Shown here one piece after another: positions 12,358-22,884 of a stretch of 64,000 bases of DNA. The notes under the pieces are model-generated. The model did no database searches, was not told the origin of the DNA, and saw only the letters and a program-made list of their open reading frames with translations. Numbering within the stretch: the stretch's first letter is position 1; each line of letters starts with the position of its first letter. Both the position numbers and the translations under genes were made by a program. Source of the stretch: Fragum whitleyi (taxonomy: Eukaryota; Mollusca; Bivalvia; Cardiida; Cardiidae). The stretch spans positions 13,376,957 through 13,440,956 of the forward strand of contig OX411552.1 of assembly GCA_948146395.1 (NCBI GenBank), given 5' to 3'.

Positions 12358-12740
12358 CAAATACGAGGGGTGGTCGATAAATTTATGCTATTCCCAAATT
12401 AATCTGAAACACTTGAGAGTGTATGGAAATGATTTACAATGTACATGAAGTTCCTTTAAAAAAAACATTTCTCTGTCGATCGAAAGCGCATTTTACTTTG
12501 ATCGTTAATATTAATTACACACGCCATCACGTGACACTGTTAGCAGCACACCTGTTTTAGTTAAACAAAGTTACTAAAATTTAAAGCATGGCAAATATAG
12601 GTATTGCAATACAACTTTGGGCTTTTTGATATGTATATTACGCTAAATCCCACGAAAGACGCAATACAACCTATTCGCGTTGTAAAGCGATTGCAACGTC
12701 GGAAGAAATCTGACCTGATATACTGCGAGCGCTGTACCCG
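12358..12740 (+). repeat. Dispersed repeat, copy 2 of a pair
   Basis: Begins ATACGAGGGGTGGTCGATAA and ends near ATACTGCGAGCGCTGTA; it matches 8905-9330 in the same order and orientation. It lies about 2.6 kb upstream of the first exon of paralogue B. Confidence 0.55.
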
Positions 12741-14689
12741 AATAGGGCCTACCTGTTACTGGCCATCTTGTCGAACCAAGGGTTACGAACGTTTTACTTA
12801 TCTTACCCTTGGCTGATTGAATGGGTAATTTCTGTACGCGTGACGTCACAGAACGGAAAACGAGGTGGACCAATCAGTAACCTTCTTACAAAAAGGTCCG
12901 ACAGCGGGAGGTAGGTTAGATCAATATACCCCGCGGCTACTTTCCAGATGTGAAATTAACCCTTAGAATTGCGCTTAACCCCTTCAGTTTTAGGTAATTG
13001 TGACACTTAGCGAGACTGAAATACACAATCACAAAAACTGATCGAAATTCCTATATCTGTTCAAATGACAACATATCTTTTTAATAATTTGATGGTACAT
13101 TGAAAGGTTCTCAATTTCTTCCTTTTCTACCCTCGATGACAGTGTATTACGATTTTTCAATGTTTATTTGAATTTTCAAGTTATTTAATCAATCAATACC
13201 TGTTTAAGTTTTCAATGTTTTAGACCTTATCGATGGCATACTCCAATATAGTAGAATGCATCTATATTGAAGTACGCGAAATTTAAAATTTGGAATAAAT
13301 CAATAATTAAGCCGTCTTATATCAATCATTTGACGACTTGTCGTATCTCGTGGCTGAAAAATCCTACCAAAGTATCATCTTACTGTGATACCAGTTTGGC
13401 GACCAGAATGTCGTTTTTACAGCTTGAATCGCCACCAGGGATATTTTTCATCGCGACTCTACGCTATAGTTTATCGCTTACAGAAATGATCGTTTTTCCG
13501 TTATTGAGGATCGTATTTGCTTTCTCGCCTCAGAATCGCGGTTTCCTCAAATATGGACACCTTTCTTAACACGTAGTTTAATTTCTGATAGTATGTAATA
13601 GCGGAAGAAGAGATTCCCGAAAAAATCTCCCGTTTCTACTTTTTTATGGTTATAAAACTTAAATCTCGAGTATCTACATCAGTGAACGTACTGGTTGGTT
13701 TAATTATTAAGGTATTATTTTTTTATTTATTGCTCAGTTGTAGATAAATGTCTTTTGAAAAGTAGTAGATCAAAATATGAAATTCAAATCACTTGATGAC
13801 GAATCATTATGTAAAACGTTTACTATTATCGATATAAAAACCTGATAATTTCTTAATAACACAACATCTTTTAAAAAGATTTTTTCTTCGCAGTGATAAA
13901 TGCGAATAAAAACATTTCACGTATCTTTAAGAAAAAGTACATATCGAGCTAGATTTCTTGTGTTATATGTGCGTGACATTGCCAACAATTTCACGTGGGT
14001 GAATTTCAAGACTGGGATCAACCTGTGATCCGATATCTACTACGCCATCAACATATAGCTCCTAATATTTCTTTTCACAGCCACAGATTACACATTCGTG
14101 GACAGAAGTTGATGAGTTCTCTAATTCACGCACAGATAAAAATGTTGAAAATGTCAGATACAGACTTTTTTTCATAATAAGCTCGGCTGTTTTCAAAGAA
14201 ATCCCGAGGTACTATGACCACCTTGGCGTCGGTCGCGTTGGCGTAGGAGTTTGCGTTGGCGTGACAAACTTTAACCTTGGTCATATATCAGTTGTTATTA
14301 GAGATATTTTCAGGAAACTTGGCATGTGTGTCCATCATCACGAGAGCCACCAGACTATCATGGGGGGAGGGTGTATAGCATTTTTGTAAGAGTCGTGTCC
14401 CTTTTGCGACTTAGATTTTTTGAAATTTCCAGCACCTGCATCCGAATGTTGCATCTGTAGGCCATGATCTTGTTTAATTTTGGTTGTGTCCAACAATGTT
14501 CATGTATTCTGATTTGTTAGAAATTAACTTCATTACTTATTGAAAACAATTTTGAGTACACGGCCATTTTGTGAGCTTCCACGAAAAGGTATCCCATTAA
14601 AATATATCTTATTATTGTAAATCTTTACGTTTTGGCTTCATAATATTAGATGATAAGGTACGAAGAGAGTATTGTTACGTACGAACTTT

Positions 14690-15175
14690 CATCAACCGAA
14701 GCATAGCTGAAAAATATCCTTCATGAGTCGGCCTCGAACCCACGCGGACAAGTAACATTCAAAGTTTAGGTTTACAAGTCCAATGCGCTTACCACTGAGC
14801 CTAAGAAGATTTTCCCTGACGCCGGTGTCAGACATTGTATTTAAACCTAGGAAGCTATGCAGGACAGTGTTGAGAGTAGTCTGCCATAACACACACACCC
14901 TTCAGAGTCATGATATATTGATGACGATAAGCCTATCTAGGCAGTAATGTGCTTTTTGAACTAACCAAGTCGGTACAAAGCCGACATAAATGGCTAAATG
15001 GACAATCCCGGACGAGCCCCCATGTTACGAAGGAGCTGTCCTCAACCGAAGCATAGCTAAAAATTATCCGTCATGAGCCGGCCTCGAACCCACGCGGACA
15101 AGTAAAATTCAAAGTTTAGGTTTACGAATCCAATGCGCTATGCAGGACAGTGGTGAGAATGGTCTCCCATAACAG
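14690..15175 (-). repeat. Second tRNA-like SINE family, degenerate direct duplication
   Basis: On the minus strand, box-A-like AGGCTCAGTGGTAAGCGC and box-B-like GGGTTCGAGGCC lie about 45 bp apart around 14730-14810. The block TCAACCGAAGCATAGC plus GGCCTCGAACCCACGCGG is repeated at about 14690 and 15040 (340 bp apart). The second copy lacks the segment that holds box A. This is a different family from the SINE at 282-552. Confidence 0.6.
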
Positions 15176-15363
15176 TATTTATTGCTTTCCTGGAGGTATG
15201 GAACTTTAAACCTAATCACACTTATGTGCTTCGCGTATTTCTCAATAAAGAAAAGGTTTTAGTTTCATTCCTCCATGATATAAACAAATACTTTTGCCAT
15301 CGCTCTTGATTAAATGTCTAAAGGTATTCAATTGTTTTTCCAAGTTTATTAGGTAAACCAGAC

Positions 15364-15589
15364 ATGCATCGACAGTTGTGGCACTGCTGTGTACTTCTTG
15401 TATTGTTTCGCCCTATGTTGTGGGTAGTCTGTGACGAGCTAGACTATTTTGAGTTAGAAGAAGGCCCATGGTCCGTACTGGTATTTGGTCAATATACGGT
15501 GAGCATAGAAGAGTTGTGCCCCTTTACTGACCTCTGCTCCACCAAACTTGGTTATGAAGTTGATAGGAGCGCGTCACCATGCTGCATGG
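15364..15589 (+). CDS. Cysteine-rich ectodomain glycoprotein B, exon 1 (signal peptide)
   Basis: First coding exon of a 607-residue predicted extracellular glycoprotein (exons 15364-15589, 18767-19530, 22885-23718; total 1824 bp, in frame throughout). The ATG opens a classical signal peptide: MHRQLWHCCVLLVLF, then hydrophobic to about residue 22, with likely cleavage near VVC-DELDY. The mature N-terminus carries ELCPFTDLC and SPCCMG. The donor GTAAGT starts at 15590 in phase 1, and the split glycine codon is completed by the GA at 18767, so the joined motif reads CCMGCSCESDCG. A closely spaced cysteine pattern of this type is known from somatomedin-B-like modules and from mollusc family-B-like GPCR N-termini; the functional class remains inferred. 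The start is chosen because it is the only Met giving a signal peptide. Confidence 0.85.
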
Positions 15590-15632
15590 GTAAGTTTTAG
15601 TGCCATTAATTTAGACTTCAGTTAGATGAGCT

Positions 15633-15778
15633 TTAATAGTTCCGCGACAATTCGGAACTCATGATCTTTTCCTATGGTGATCCAGGTTTCCTCATGAAAA
15701 TCATAAGAAAACCTTTATTAATACTATTATAGTTCACTAATTTCAAGACGTTTCGGAACTATTAGGTATCACTACCCT
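15633..15778. repeat. Worn TTAA-type fold-back element
   Basis: Shares AATAGTTCCGCGACAATTCG and GGTTTCCTCATGAAAATCAT with the complete fold-backs at 29227-29393 and 34252-34407; the right half is diverged. It begins only about 43 bp after the exon 1 donor. Confidence 0.55.
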
Positions 15779-16174
15779 GTGGTCGGCCACAAGCCAGCAC
15801 GTTTTGTTTTATTTTATCGACTATTATATTTTGGAAAATTCAGCAGGTCTTGATAGGTCCAAATTTGATCTTTGATTATCAAGAAATTCTATTTTTCGTA
15901 AGAATTAAAAAAGTGTGCATTGTGAGTATTTGTTTAAAAGATACATGAACATAGTTTTGGTATAACTTTTCGGCTACAGCTTCTGTAAATATGGACGTAC
16001 CTTATACTTAATTTAAAATTTATCATGCAACGAAGCCTGTATTGACCTGATATCACCTGTCTGATAACATGTTATCAGGCAGTCTATTTTTAGAAACAAT
16101 TTGCATTCACTTTCACCCGAATTTCTTTTTTTAGGGTTTATTATAATTGAGCGCTGAAAAAATGCATGATAAAT

Positions 16175-16324
16175 AGAATAACATGTAAGTGTCTTAAAAA
16201 ATCAATGTGATCTGGTCTCGGCTGCGAGAAATTATCATGACTCGGCAAAGCCTCGCCATGATAAATCCTCCCAACCTCGACCAGATAACATTGATATTTT
16301 CAGACACTAACATGTTATTCTCTA
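16175..16324. repeat. Long imperfect palindrome of 150 bp
   Basis: Arms AGAATAACATGTAAGTGTC and GACACTAACATGTTATTCT are complementary, and the inner arms (CAATGTGATCTGGTC, GACCAGATAACATTG) also pair; the centre is a short GC-rich segment. Single copy in this window, similar in architecture to 25512-25662. Confidence 0.75.
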
Positions 16325-16489
16325 TATGTTTCTATGTAATGTTGCCACTTTGTTCAATGGTTTTAGCTAACCTGAGTACAACTAGCTTAAAAAGAGCTAA
16401 TAGGAACACCCCAAGTCCGTCGTGCGTCGCTCGTCGTCTGTTGTCCAGCAACAAATTAAAACATCTTCTTCTCTGATACCACTCGGCCG

Positions 16490-17460
16490 TTTTGAATGAA
16501 ATTTTGACAGAATATTCCTTGTGTGACCCTCTTCAAAAATTGACCGCGAAATTCTGATTGGCCCATAAATATGGGCGTGGCAGAGCATGGACTTTTTTAC
16601 TATGAAATTAATGAACGACATCTCCTCCTCAATCTCATTGTCGATTTCAATGAAATTTTTAAAGCATGTTTCCTGAGTGACCCTCTTCCAAAAAATTCGC
16701 GAAATTCTGTGTGGTCCATAAATATGAGCGTGGCGAGGGTGTGACATTTTCTCACAATGAAATCTTTGCACGGAATCTCCTAAACTGTACGTTCGATTTC
16801 AATGAAAGCTTGTTAGTTTGCTCCTTTGATAATCCTCTTCCAAAACTGTTCGCAAAATTTAGATTAGCACATACCTTAAGGCGTGGCAGGGCGTGCATTT
16901 TTCACTCTGACATCGTTGAACGACATCCCCCCGTAAACCGCTTGGCCGATTGTAATGAAATTTTTCCCAAAATGTTCCTTTGGTGACCCCTTCCAAAATT
17001 GTCCATGAAATTCTATAGATATGGGCGTGGCAGGGCCTGGAATTTTTAACATTCAAATATTTGAACGACATCTCCTCCTAAACTTCTTTGCAATTTTAAA
17101 TGAAACTTTGTGAGAATGTTTTTGGATGACCCTCTTCAAAAATTGTTTGCGAAATTCTGACTGGCATATGAATATGGACATGGTAGGTTGCGGCATTTTT
17201 TCGCTATGAAATCTTTGAATGACTTCTCCTTAACCTCTTTACCGATTTCAAACGAACTTTGCCATAAAATTTCCTTGGAGAGCCTTTGTTTAAATTGTTT
17301 TACAAAATTCGATTGGCACATAAATATGGGTTTGACAAGGCGTGTCATTCTTATTATGAAATAATTGATAGATCTCATCCTTAACTACTGCGTTTTTTAT
17401 ATGAAACTTTTTCCGGAATGTTCCCATGGTGATTCTTTAAAAACAGCGTTGTGAAATTTT
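16490..17460 (+). repeat. Degenerate tandem array, about 155 bp period
   Basis: The block GTGACCCTCTTCAAAAATTG and a partner ATAAATATGGGCGTGGCAG recur near 16520, 16675, 16830, 16985, 17128 and 17280. About six diverged units. The same sequence type occurs at 42880-43400. It lies within intron 1 of paralogue B. Any open frames through it are repeat artefacts. Confidence 0.8.
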
Positions 17461-18442
17461 GATTAGCTTGAATTTGATGAATAAATACGCCAAAACAATC
17501 TCATCCGAATTTTTTGTTTGAATAGTGTAAAGCAAATTTGTTCTAGTACATGCACATCAAATCAAAATAAGCATATGGCATATGTCACCGGAAAAAAATG
17601 AGTAATTTGTATTTATTTAGCAATAAATGAAATACAAATTAAAACGTTTGAAATTTTTAATCGCGTATAATTCGATAAAGCGAAGAAAGGTATTTCTGTT
17701 TGTATGTTCACGAAATATTAATAACTAAAGATTAATCGTTGTTTCTTTCGTGTGCTTAATGAAAATCGTGAAAATCGACCTATTCGTTCAGATTTTATTT
17801 GATATACTAATCAGATTTGGCGTGCATATAAGTCTTCCTGAAAATATTTGACATCATGACGGCCATGGCGTCAATTGAATGTGTTTCATACCGCTTTTAG
17901 CACATTGATATATTTGCATATGTATTCAAGACTTCGGGACATGAAAATTTTGAATACTTTACAAAACTGTGCTTTGCTTTGAAAAATGATAGCTAAGTGA
18001 AACATGGCATTACGTTATATGGAACGTTTATCTAGTATTAATCGTATCAACAGAACTTGAAAAATACACGTATTTGAATTAAAAAGATTTTATAATACGC
18101 TTGGAATTTAAGCTTCAGCTTTTAAGATGCGTGTTTTGTGTTGTAACACCTATATGACAACGAATTTGATGAGTTACCTTTTACATGCCTGCATATACCT
18201 TGATTTATTTGACCTGAATTTGACATCTGTGGAAAAAATGCTTGAATAACAATTACCGACAAATTTTAAGAATCAACATAATACACATTACATTCAATGC
18301 CACTTGTTATTCATTCCTATAAAAGCACATGCTAAGCCGAGTAGGAGATATCAGTTTTTTATTCATCTAGATAGCAGGGGTCAGATTCGGGTCAATAAAA
18401 TCGCAATGTACCAAGTACAAACTGTGTATAAATAAATATATA

Positions 18443-18620
18443 CAGTCAAACCTGTGTTAGTGGCCACCTGTATTCAGCAAGCAACCTGTCTTAAGCAAGC
18501 GGTCACCGAGTTCCCAATTGAGACAATTACACTACAATTGACTTGTATTAAGCAAGCACCTGTCTTAAGCAAGCACTTCTTGAATGTCCCTTGGGTGCTT
18601 GCTTAAGACAGGTTTGACTG
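18443..18620. repeat. TA-flanked MITE with CAGTCAAACCTG ends
   Basis: 178 bp element between TA dinucleotides, with inverted ends CAGTCAAACCTGTGTTAG and CTTAAGACAGGTTTGACTG. Internal GCAAGCACCTGTCTTAAG units are repeated. Tc1/mariner-like ends. About 150 bp upstream of exon 2 of paralogue B. Confidence 0.85.
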
Positions 18621-18766
18621 TAACATAATGTATAAAATAGAAAAAAAGTTTTTATTAAAAAATTCAATGGAAACTAAATAGTTTTTCCAATCTTTTACTG
18701 ATATCTCAAGGATTAAACTGGAATTATCTTTGCAAGTTATTTCTACACTAGAATTTTTGTTGCCAG

Positions 18767-19530
18767 GATGTTCATGTGAGAGTGACTGCGGCCTGACACA
18801 GAATTGTTGTTTTCCGAAACTAGATCTCTATGAGCTACCCGGTCCAGATGAAGACTACAGTTCCTGTGTATTTCCTGTCACTAAAGTGTACGCAGAGAAC
18901 TTGCCAATCCATGGTTACACTATGATCGATCGATGTCCTTTAGAGAGTGCGTGCGATGCGTGTGGAGACCAAAAGGTTGCCGAATGGGGTAGTTTATATC
19001 CTATTTATTCGAATAATACTGGCTTGATTTACAAGAATCAAATATGCACAGAATGTTACAACATAACCGATGGCATAGTATGGGAACCGTTCCAAATAGC
19101 AAATCTGAAAGACAGTTCATCGACTTTACCAACAAGAGGTCATCTCCTAACGTCAAAACTTGGGGACAGAAATAACATGACTGTAAGATTCATGCCACCG
19201 GACGGGAACGACTTTGACAGGCTCGCTTGTTTTGAGAACATAATTGACTCATGTGAACCTGATGGTGCTTATTTCCTATTTGATAATTTTACCGATCACG
19301 AAATGTGTGACATGGGGCTTTACGCACCGTACTTTTACAACGGACAGTATTACTCGAATAAATTCTGTGCAATCTGCGTCATGACCTTTAATCAACGGAG
19401 GAATGATATAAACACGTGTACACCTCAACATGTTGAACCTGCTGGCGACTTTGTGGCATCTTTTGATAAGGATTTGACGTATCAATATGGAGAGTCGAAA
19501 ACGAAACAAGCATGTACACCAAATGGAAAG
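18767..19530 (+). CDS. Cysteine-rich ectodomain glycoprotein B, exon 2
   Basis: Exon of 764 bp, residues 76-330 of the predicted protein. The acceptor is TTGCCAG ending at 18766, the donor GTAATA starts at 19531 in phase 0. It encodes the second part of the clustered-cysteine module (GCSCESDCGLTQNCCF), then GYTMIDRCPLESACDACG, ICTECYNITDG, ACFENIIDSCEP and KFCAICVM, with sequons NNT, NIT, NMT and NFT. Same length and phases as 1038-1801. The first about 60 residues differ from paralogue A at only about three positions, while the last about 70 are roughly half identical. The open frame begins upstream in the intron, but the splice acceptor and the match to paralogue A fix the true exon start. 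Confidence 0.88.
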
Positions 19531-20078
19531 GTAATAGAGTAGTAATAAGAGGGGTGATTCTACAGTTTTAAACTTATTTGAAGAAACAAAAACTACGACC
19601 AGAAGTTCTGAAGATTTCCAATGTAATAGAAGAACATTCACCCTACATAACTTTCTTTTTATAGAAGAAGTTATATGAACGGTCACTCTTAAAACCTCAT
19701 TATCCGCTTGTATAAAGTAATTTAAACTTTTATCGAAATCTGATTTGATGACAAACTTGAAAAACTTCTGAAGCGCGACATCAAAAGGACCATGTCAATT
19801 TTACTCGCTAGATTTACTTTAAATGTTGGAAAAAGGTAAATACAACAACAACAATAACAATAATAACAAAGATTATAATAAGTATATAAAATATAATAAT
19901 TATAATAATAATAATAATAATAAAAATGATAATAATAGTAGATAACAATGGATTAAATAACAATGATTATTATAATAATGAAAGTACACACTTTCTTTTG
20001 GAACTGAGTACAAAGTTTTGTTAACAGCATATAAATTGTTCATATTGTCTTTATTTGTCTCTAAGGATCACCAATTAA

Positions 20079-20357
20079 TTTGTTTGTTTGTTTGAATTGG
20101 TTTAACGCCGCTGTAAACAATCTCGCAGTTATATCGCGGCGGCCGGAGCACCTAACAATGGATTCCTGGTATTTCTTTCACCTATACTACCATTACACCC
20201 TTTCCTAGCCCCCGATTGCTATTTCACATAGGTTTACGATTATCTACGCATTGGTGAAAGACAAACGTCGGAAAGGATATTTGCCGCCACCGGGGATCGA
20301 ACCTACAACTTCCATTTTGGAATTCTTATGCCTAACCAACTGCGCTATGGTGGCGGC
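20079..20357 (-). repeat. tRNA-derived SINE with target-site duplication
   Basis: Full-length minus-strand copy. Flanked by the 13 bp direct repeat GATCACCAATTAA (20066-20078 and 20358-20370), a clear insertion signature. The 3' tail is CAAACAAACAAA on the minus strand, and the tRNA-like head ends with GCCGCCACC at the right side. The duplication shows recent retrotransposition. Confidence 0.93.
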
Positions 20358-20666
20358 GATCACCAATTAAACTGAAACGCTTATTTAAAATTTGAAGTGT
20401 CCAACTTTAAACTTTTCGAAATACGATTCGAGCGCGCAAACTACTAGGTCAACGAGTCTGACACATCATAAATCAACCAGAAAGAGCTCTACTGTCAATA
20501 TCATCGAAACAATAGCTCTGTTTCGCATATTTAGTGTGAGGATCGAATATTCTTCACGCATTCATTTGAAAGTGGTAAAGAAGTCGTCATATTTGTTAAC
20601 AGTTAAACAAATTTGTGTTAAACGTATCATCGATGTTAACGCAAGAAGCGTAAGGTTTATGTTTAA

Positions 20667-20888
20667 CCCTTTCCTGTTTTATAAAAATTTGGACCTGTCC
20701 AAATTCAAAGGTTTTGCAGACGAAAATTTAAAGTGGATTTAATTTGAAAAATAACCATTTTATAGGGTACAAAATAGTGTGGAATAAAAAAGAAATTGCT
20801 TGTCAGAAGCAATTTCTTCTTTTTTCACAATGTTTTCTCAATCATAAAATCACAGGCACGTAAAAAGCAGGGATTAAACAGCAAAGGA
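20667..20888 (+). repeat. TTAA-flanked MITE, copy 2
   Basis: 222 bp, between TTAA at 20663-20666 and 20889-20892. Inverted ends CCCTTTCCTGTTTTA and the complement of TAAACAGCAAAGGA. Central hairpin GAAATTGCTTGTCAGAAGCA. Best preserved of three copies. Confidence 0.88.
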
Positions 20889-22017
20889 TTAAACCGATTC
20901 TAATTCACAACTTTGTCACGAATTTATGACAATATTGATGACCCAGCGCATGACTGCTGTTACTGCCTATATTTCTATAGGCAGTAACAACTGGTTCACG
21001 CTGAACAATCAATATGTGCATATTAGGTTAATGTAGTTTTGTCTATCAAAATTTTAATGTTAGTTTCATACCTCAATGTACTTATAATTTTATTTATAAA
21101 GTTTGTTTTTTAAGTTTCATTCTTAAAGAAGGTTTCGACATCTCATAAATCGGTTACTTTCTAGGAGAAATTGTTTTATTTCTAGAAAATGTAGAGGACA
21201 GAGTGCGTCCAAATGCCGCCTCTTCTAGTTTAGTAACATATCGTAATAAAATTTGAAAACCCTTATAATCGAAATATCTTATTGTTAGCGTGCACAATAA
21301 TAATGTTGAAAAGCAAAGATCAAATTATGTTAAAGTCAGATTTCCATTCGAGTATTTTCTTCAACTGCAACTCTCAAATGCATGTGTTTGACTTTAACCA
21401 ATTAAATGAAATTAGATTTCCTTATTTTGAAAGTCGGCAAGAAATTTTCCATTGGCCCTTGCCATAGAATATTACATAAGAATATGGCAAAGAACATAGA
21501 ACATAGAACATTTTAATGCATAATAAGGCCACCGGCCCATACACATATAAGTACAAACATATCATAGACAAAAATGTGAGGAAGGACAGTTTGTCCCATA
21601 AATTTTACATACAACATACATTATCAAGGTTTATAGGTATACATATTTTTTCTAAGAGATATATCTTGGACAATGCCAAGTCGAATCAAATATTTTTCGC
21701 CGTTTAAATATTGGTGTTAACTGTTTGTTTGTCTCTCAATTTGTTAACAGTATATTTTTTGTAAAATGTTATTTTGAAAATTCAACTCTTGCAAATACTG
21801 TTTCTGGTTGATGAAGTAGTGCTTTTTTTTTATCTCAATGGCAAATAGTTGGTGCGATTGTCGCTAAGTTAAAGAGCCTTGGGAATTTAAGAATTACGAT
21901 GGCATTGAATAGTTGCTTTGGCTGTCACTAACTAATAAAAAATTTTAAGAAATCCTGTAAGCGTTTTGTAAAATAGCTAGCCAAAGTGTCGATTATCTTA
22001 AAATGACAAATTTAAAT

Positions 22018-22286
22018 ATGTGACCCGTCATGCGAAAAGAGATGATCTGGGTAGGGCGCAATATGTCGATCCCAGTCAGACTGCGCGGACTGCGCAGACT
22101 GACTGGGGTCGAAACTTTTCGCAATTTACTAATTTTCTGAAGCTAGAATGATCAATGTTCTTTCCTGCGAATTAATTTTTGAAATGTGACCTCTGGATGA
22201 CCTATGCTGGACCCATGTTGATTTTTTTAAAACATTTATCGTACTGAGTTCCCAGATGGTCCCTTTCCGCGCGACAGGTCACATAT
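22018..22286. repeat. MITE with GTGACCCGTC inverted ends, copy 1
   Basis: Inverted ends TGTGACCCGTCATGCGAAAA and the complement of GCGCGACAGGTCACAT. An internal GC-rich hairpin around AGTCAGACTGCGCGGACTGC pairs with itself. The second copy is at 49689-49943. Confidence 0.85.
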
Positions 22287-22715
22287 GCATTATTATATAA
22301 TTTTTTGTCGTGAGTTACGTTATGTAACAACTTACGGATAGCCCGATCGACCGGTATGTCAGCTGATTTTGAACATGTAATATTGATCAAAATCGCAATC
22401 AATGTGATATATTTTATGTTGGCGGTTGATATAAATATTGATAGAATGAAAAAAGTTGACTTACATTCCAATAGAATAATTTCGGTTTGCAAGAAATGAT
22501 AAAATCTATCCCTAAATTAAAGAAAAAAAAAACAAAATATAAAGGTAATATTTGATGTGGTGAAAGTAAATATGAATACTAAATGTAAAGCTTATTTAAA
22601 CTGTACTTTAGTACATGTGGCCACTCACATTCTTAATCAGGAATAATGTCTGAGCATCTCCTTACCTTAATCAACATACAATCATTAAGTGTTAACTGAA
22701 AATATTTTTCATTAA

Positions 22716-22848
22716 GGTATTGGAACTGTAATAGTTCCGCAACTTTTCGGAACTCGTGATCTTTCACCGTGTTAACCGATGTTTATAAGTGAAATCAAAA
22801 GGAAACGTGTCTTTCTAAACGTTGAAGAACTAGTACAGCGCCGCTACC
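22716..22848. repeat. TTAA fold-back element next to a 3' splice site
   Basis: Flanked by TTAA at 22712-22715 and 22849-22852. Shares GTAATAGTTCCGCAAC and GATCTTTCACCGTGTTAACC with the fold-backs at 26237, 29227 and 34252; the right arm is degenerate. Its right end is only 36 bp from the start of exon 3 at 22885. Confidence 0.75.
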
Positions 22849-22884
22849 TTAACTTGACGAGTAAGAATATCTCTTATTTTTCAG

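Larger units (their letters stand above)
7621..15363. other. Intergenic repeat-rich region between paralogues A and B
   Basis: No coding sequence is recognised. Described elements are at 7683-8072, 8905-9330, 11495-11870, 11895-12108, 12358-12740 and 14690-15175. A short hairpin with arms CCTCGTAACTTCAGCTTGA / TCAAGCTGAAGCTACGAGG lies at about 9988-10024; a related one is at about 34544-34585. A diverged hairpin around GTGACAAGCAATTTCTTC (10660-10700) resembles the centre of the element at 11895-12108. In 8100-8900, 10030-10570 and 12750-14680 I see nothing I can name. Confidence 0.6.
15590..18766 (+). other. Intron 1 of paralogue B
   Basis: GT-AG intron of 3177 bp. It contains a worn fold-back element from 15633, a long palindrome (16175-16324), a degenerate tandem array (16490-17460) and a TA-flanked MITE (18443-18620). 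In 17461-18440 I see nothing but AT-rich sequence. Confidence 0.75.
19531..22884 (+). other. Intron 2 of paralogue B
   Basis: GT-AG intron of 3354 bp. It holds a TAA/AAT microsatellite (about 19840-19970), a SINE (20079-20357), a TTAA MITE (20667-20888), a perfect short hairpin GTTACTGCCTATA / TATAGGCAGTAAC (about 20949-20989), a TA-flanked MITE (22018-22286) and a fold-back at 22716-22848. In 21000-22015 I see only AT-rich sequence. Confidence 0.75.

Noticed and set aside
13267..13569. 100-codon open frame
   Set aside because: No recognisable protein features, no splice context and no similarity to the neighbouring genes.
16397..17378. Series of open frames in both strands
   Set aside because: They come from the degenerate tandem repeat and share its repeating peptide pieces on the minus strand.
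22202..22492. 96-codon minus-strand frame with a hydrophobic stretch
   Set aside because: The start half lies in unique AT-rich DNA and the end half in the inverted end of a MITE; no paralogue in intron A.
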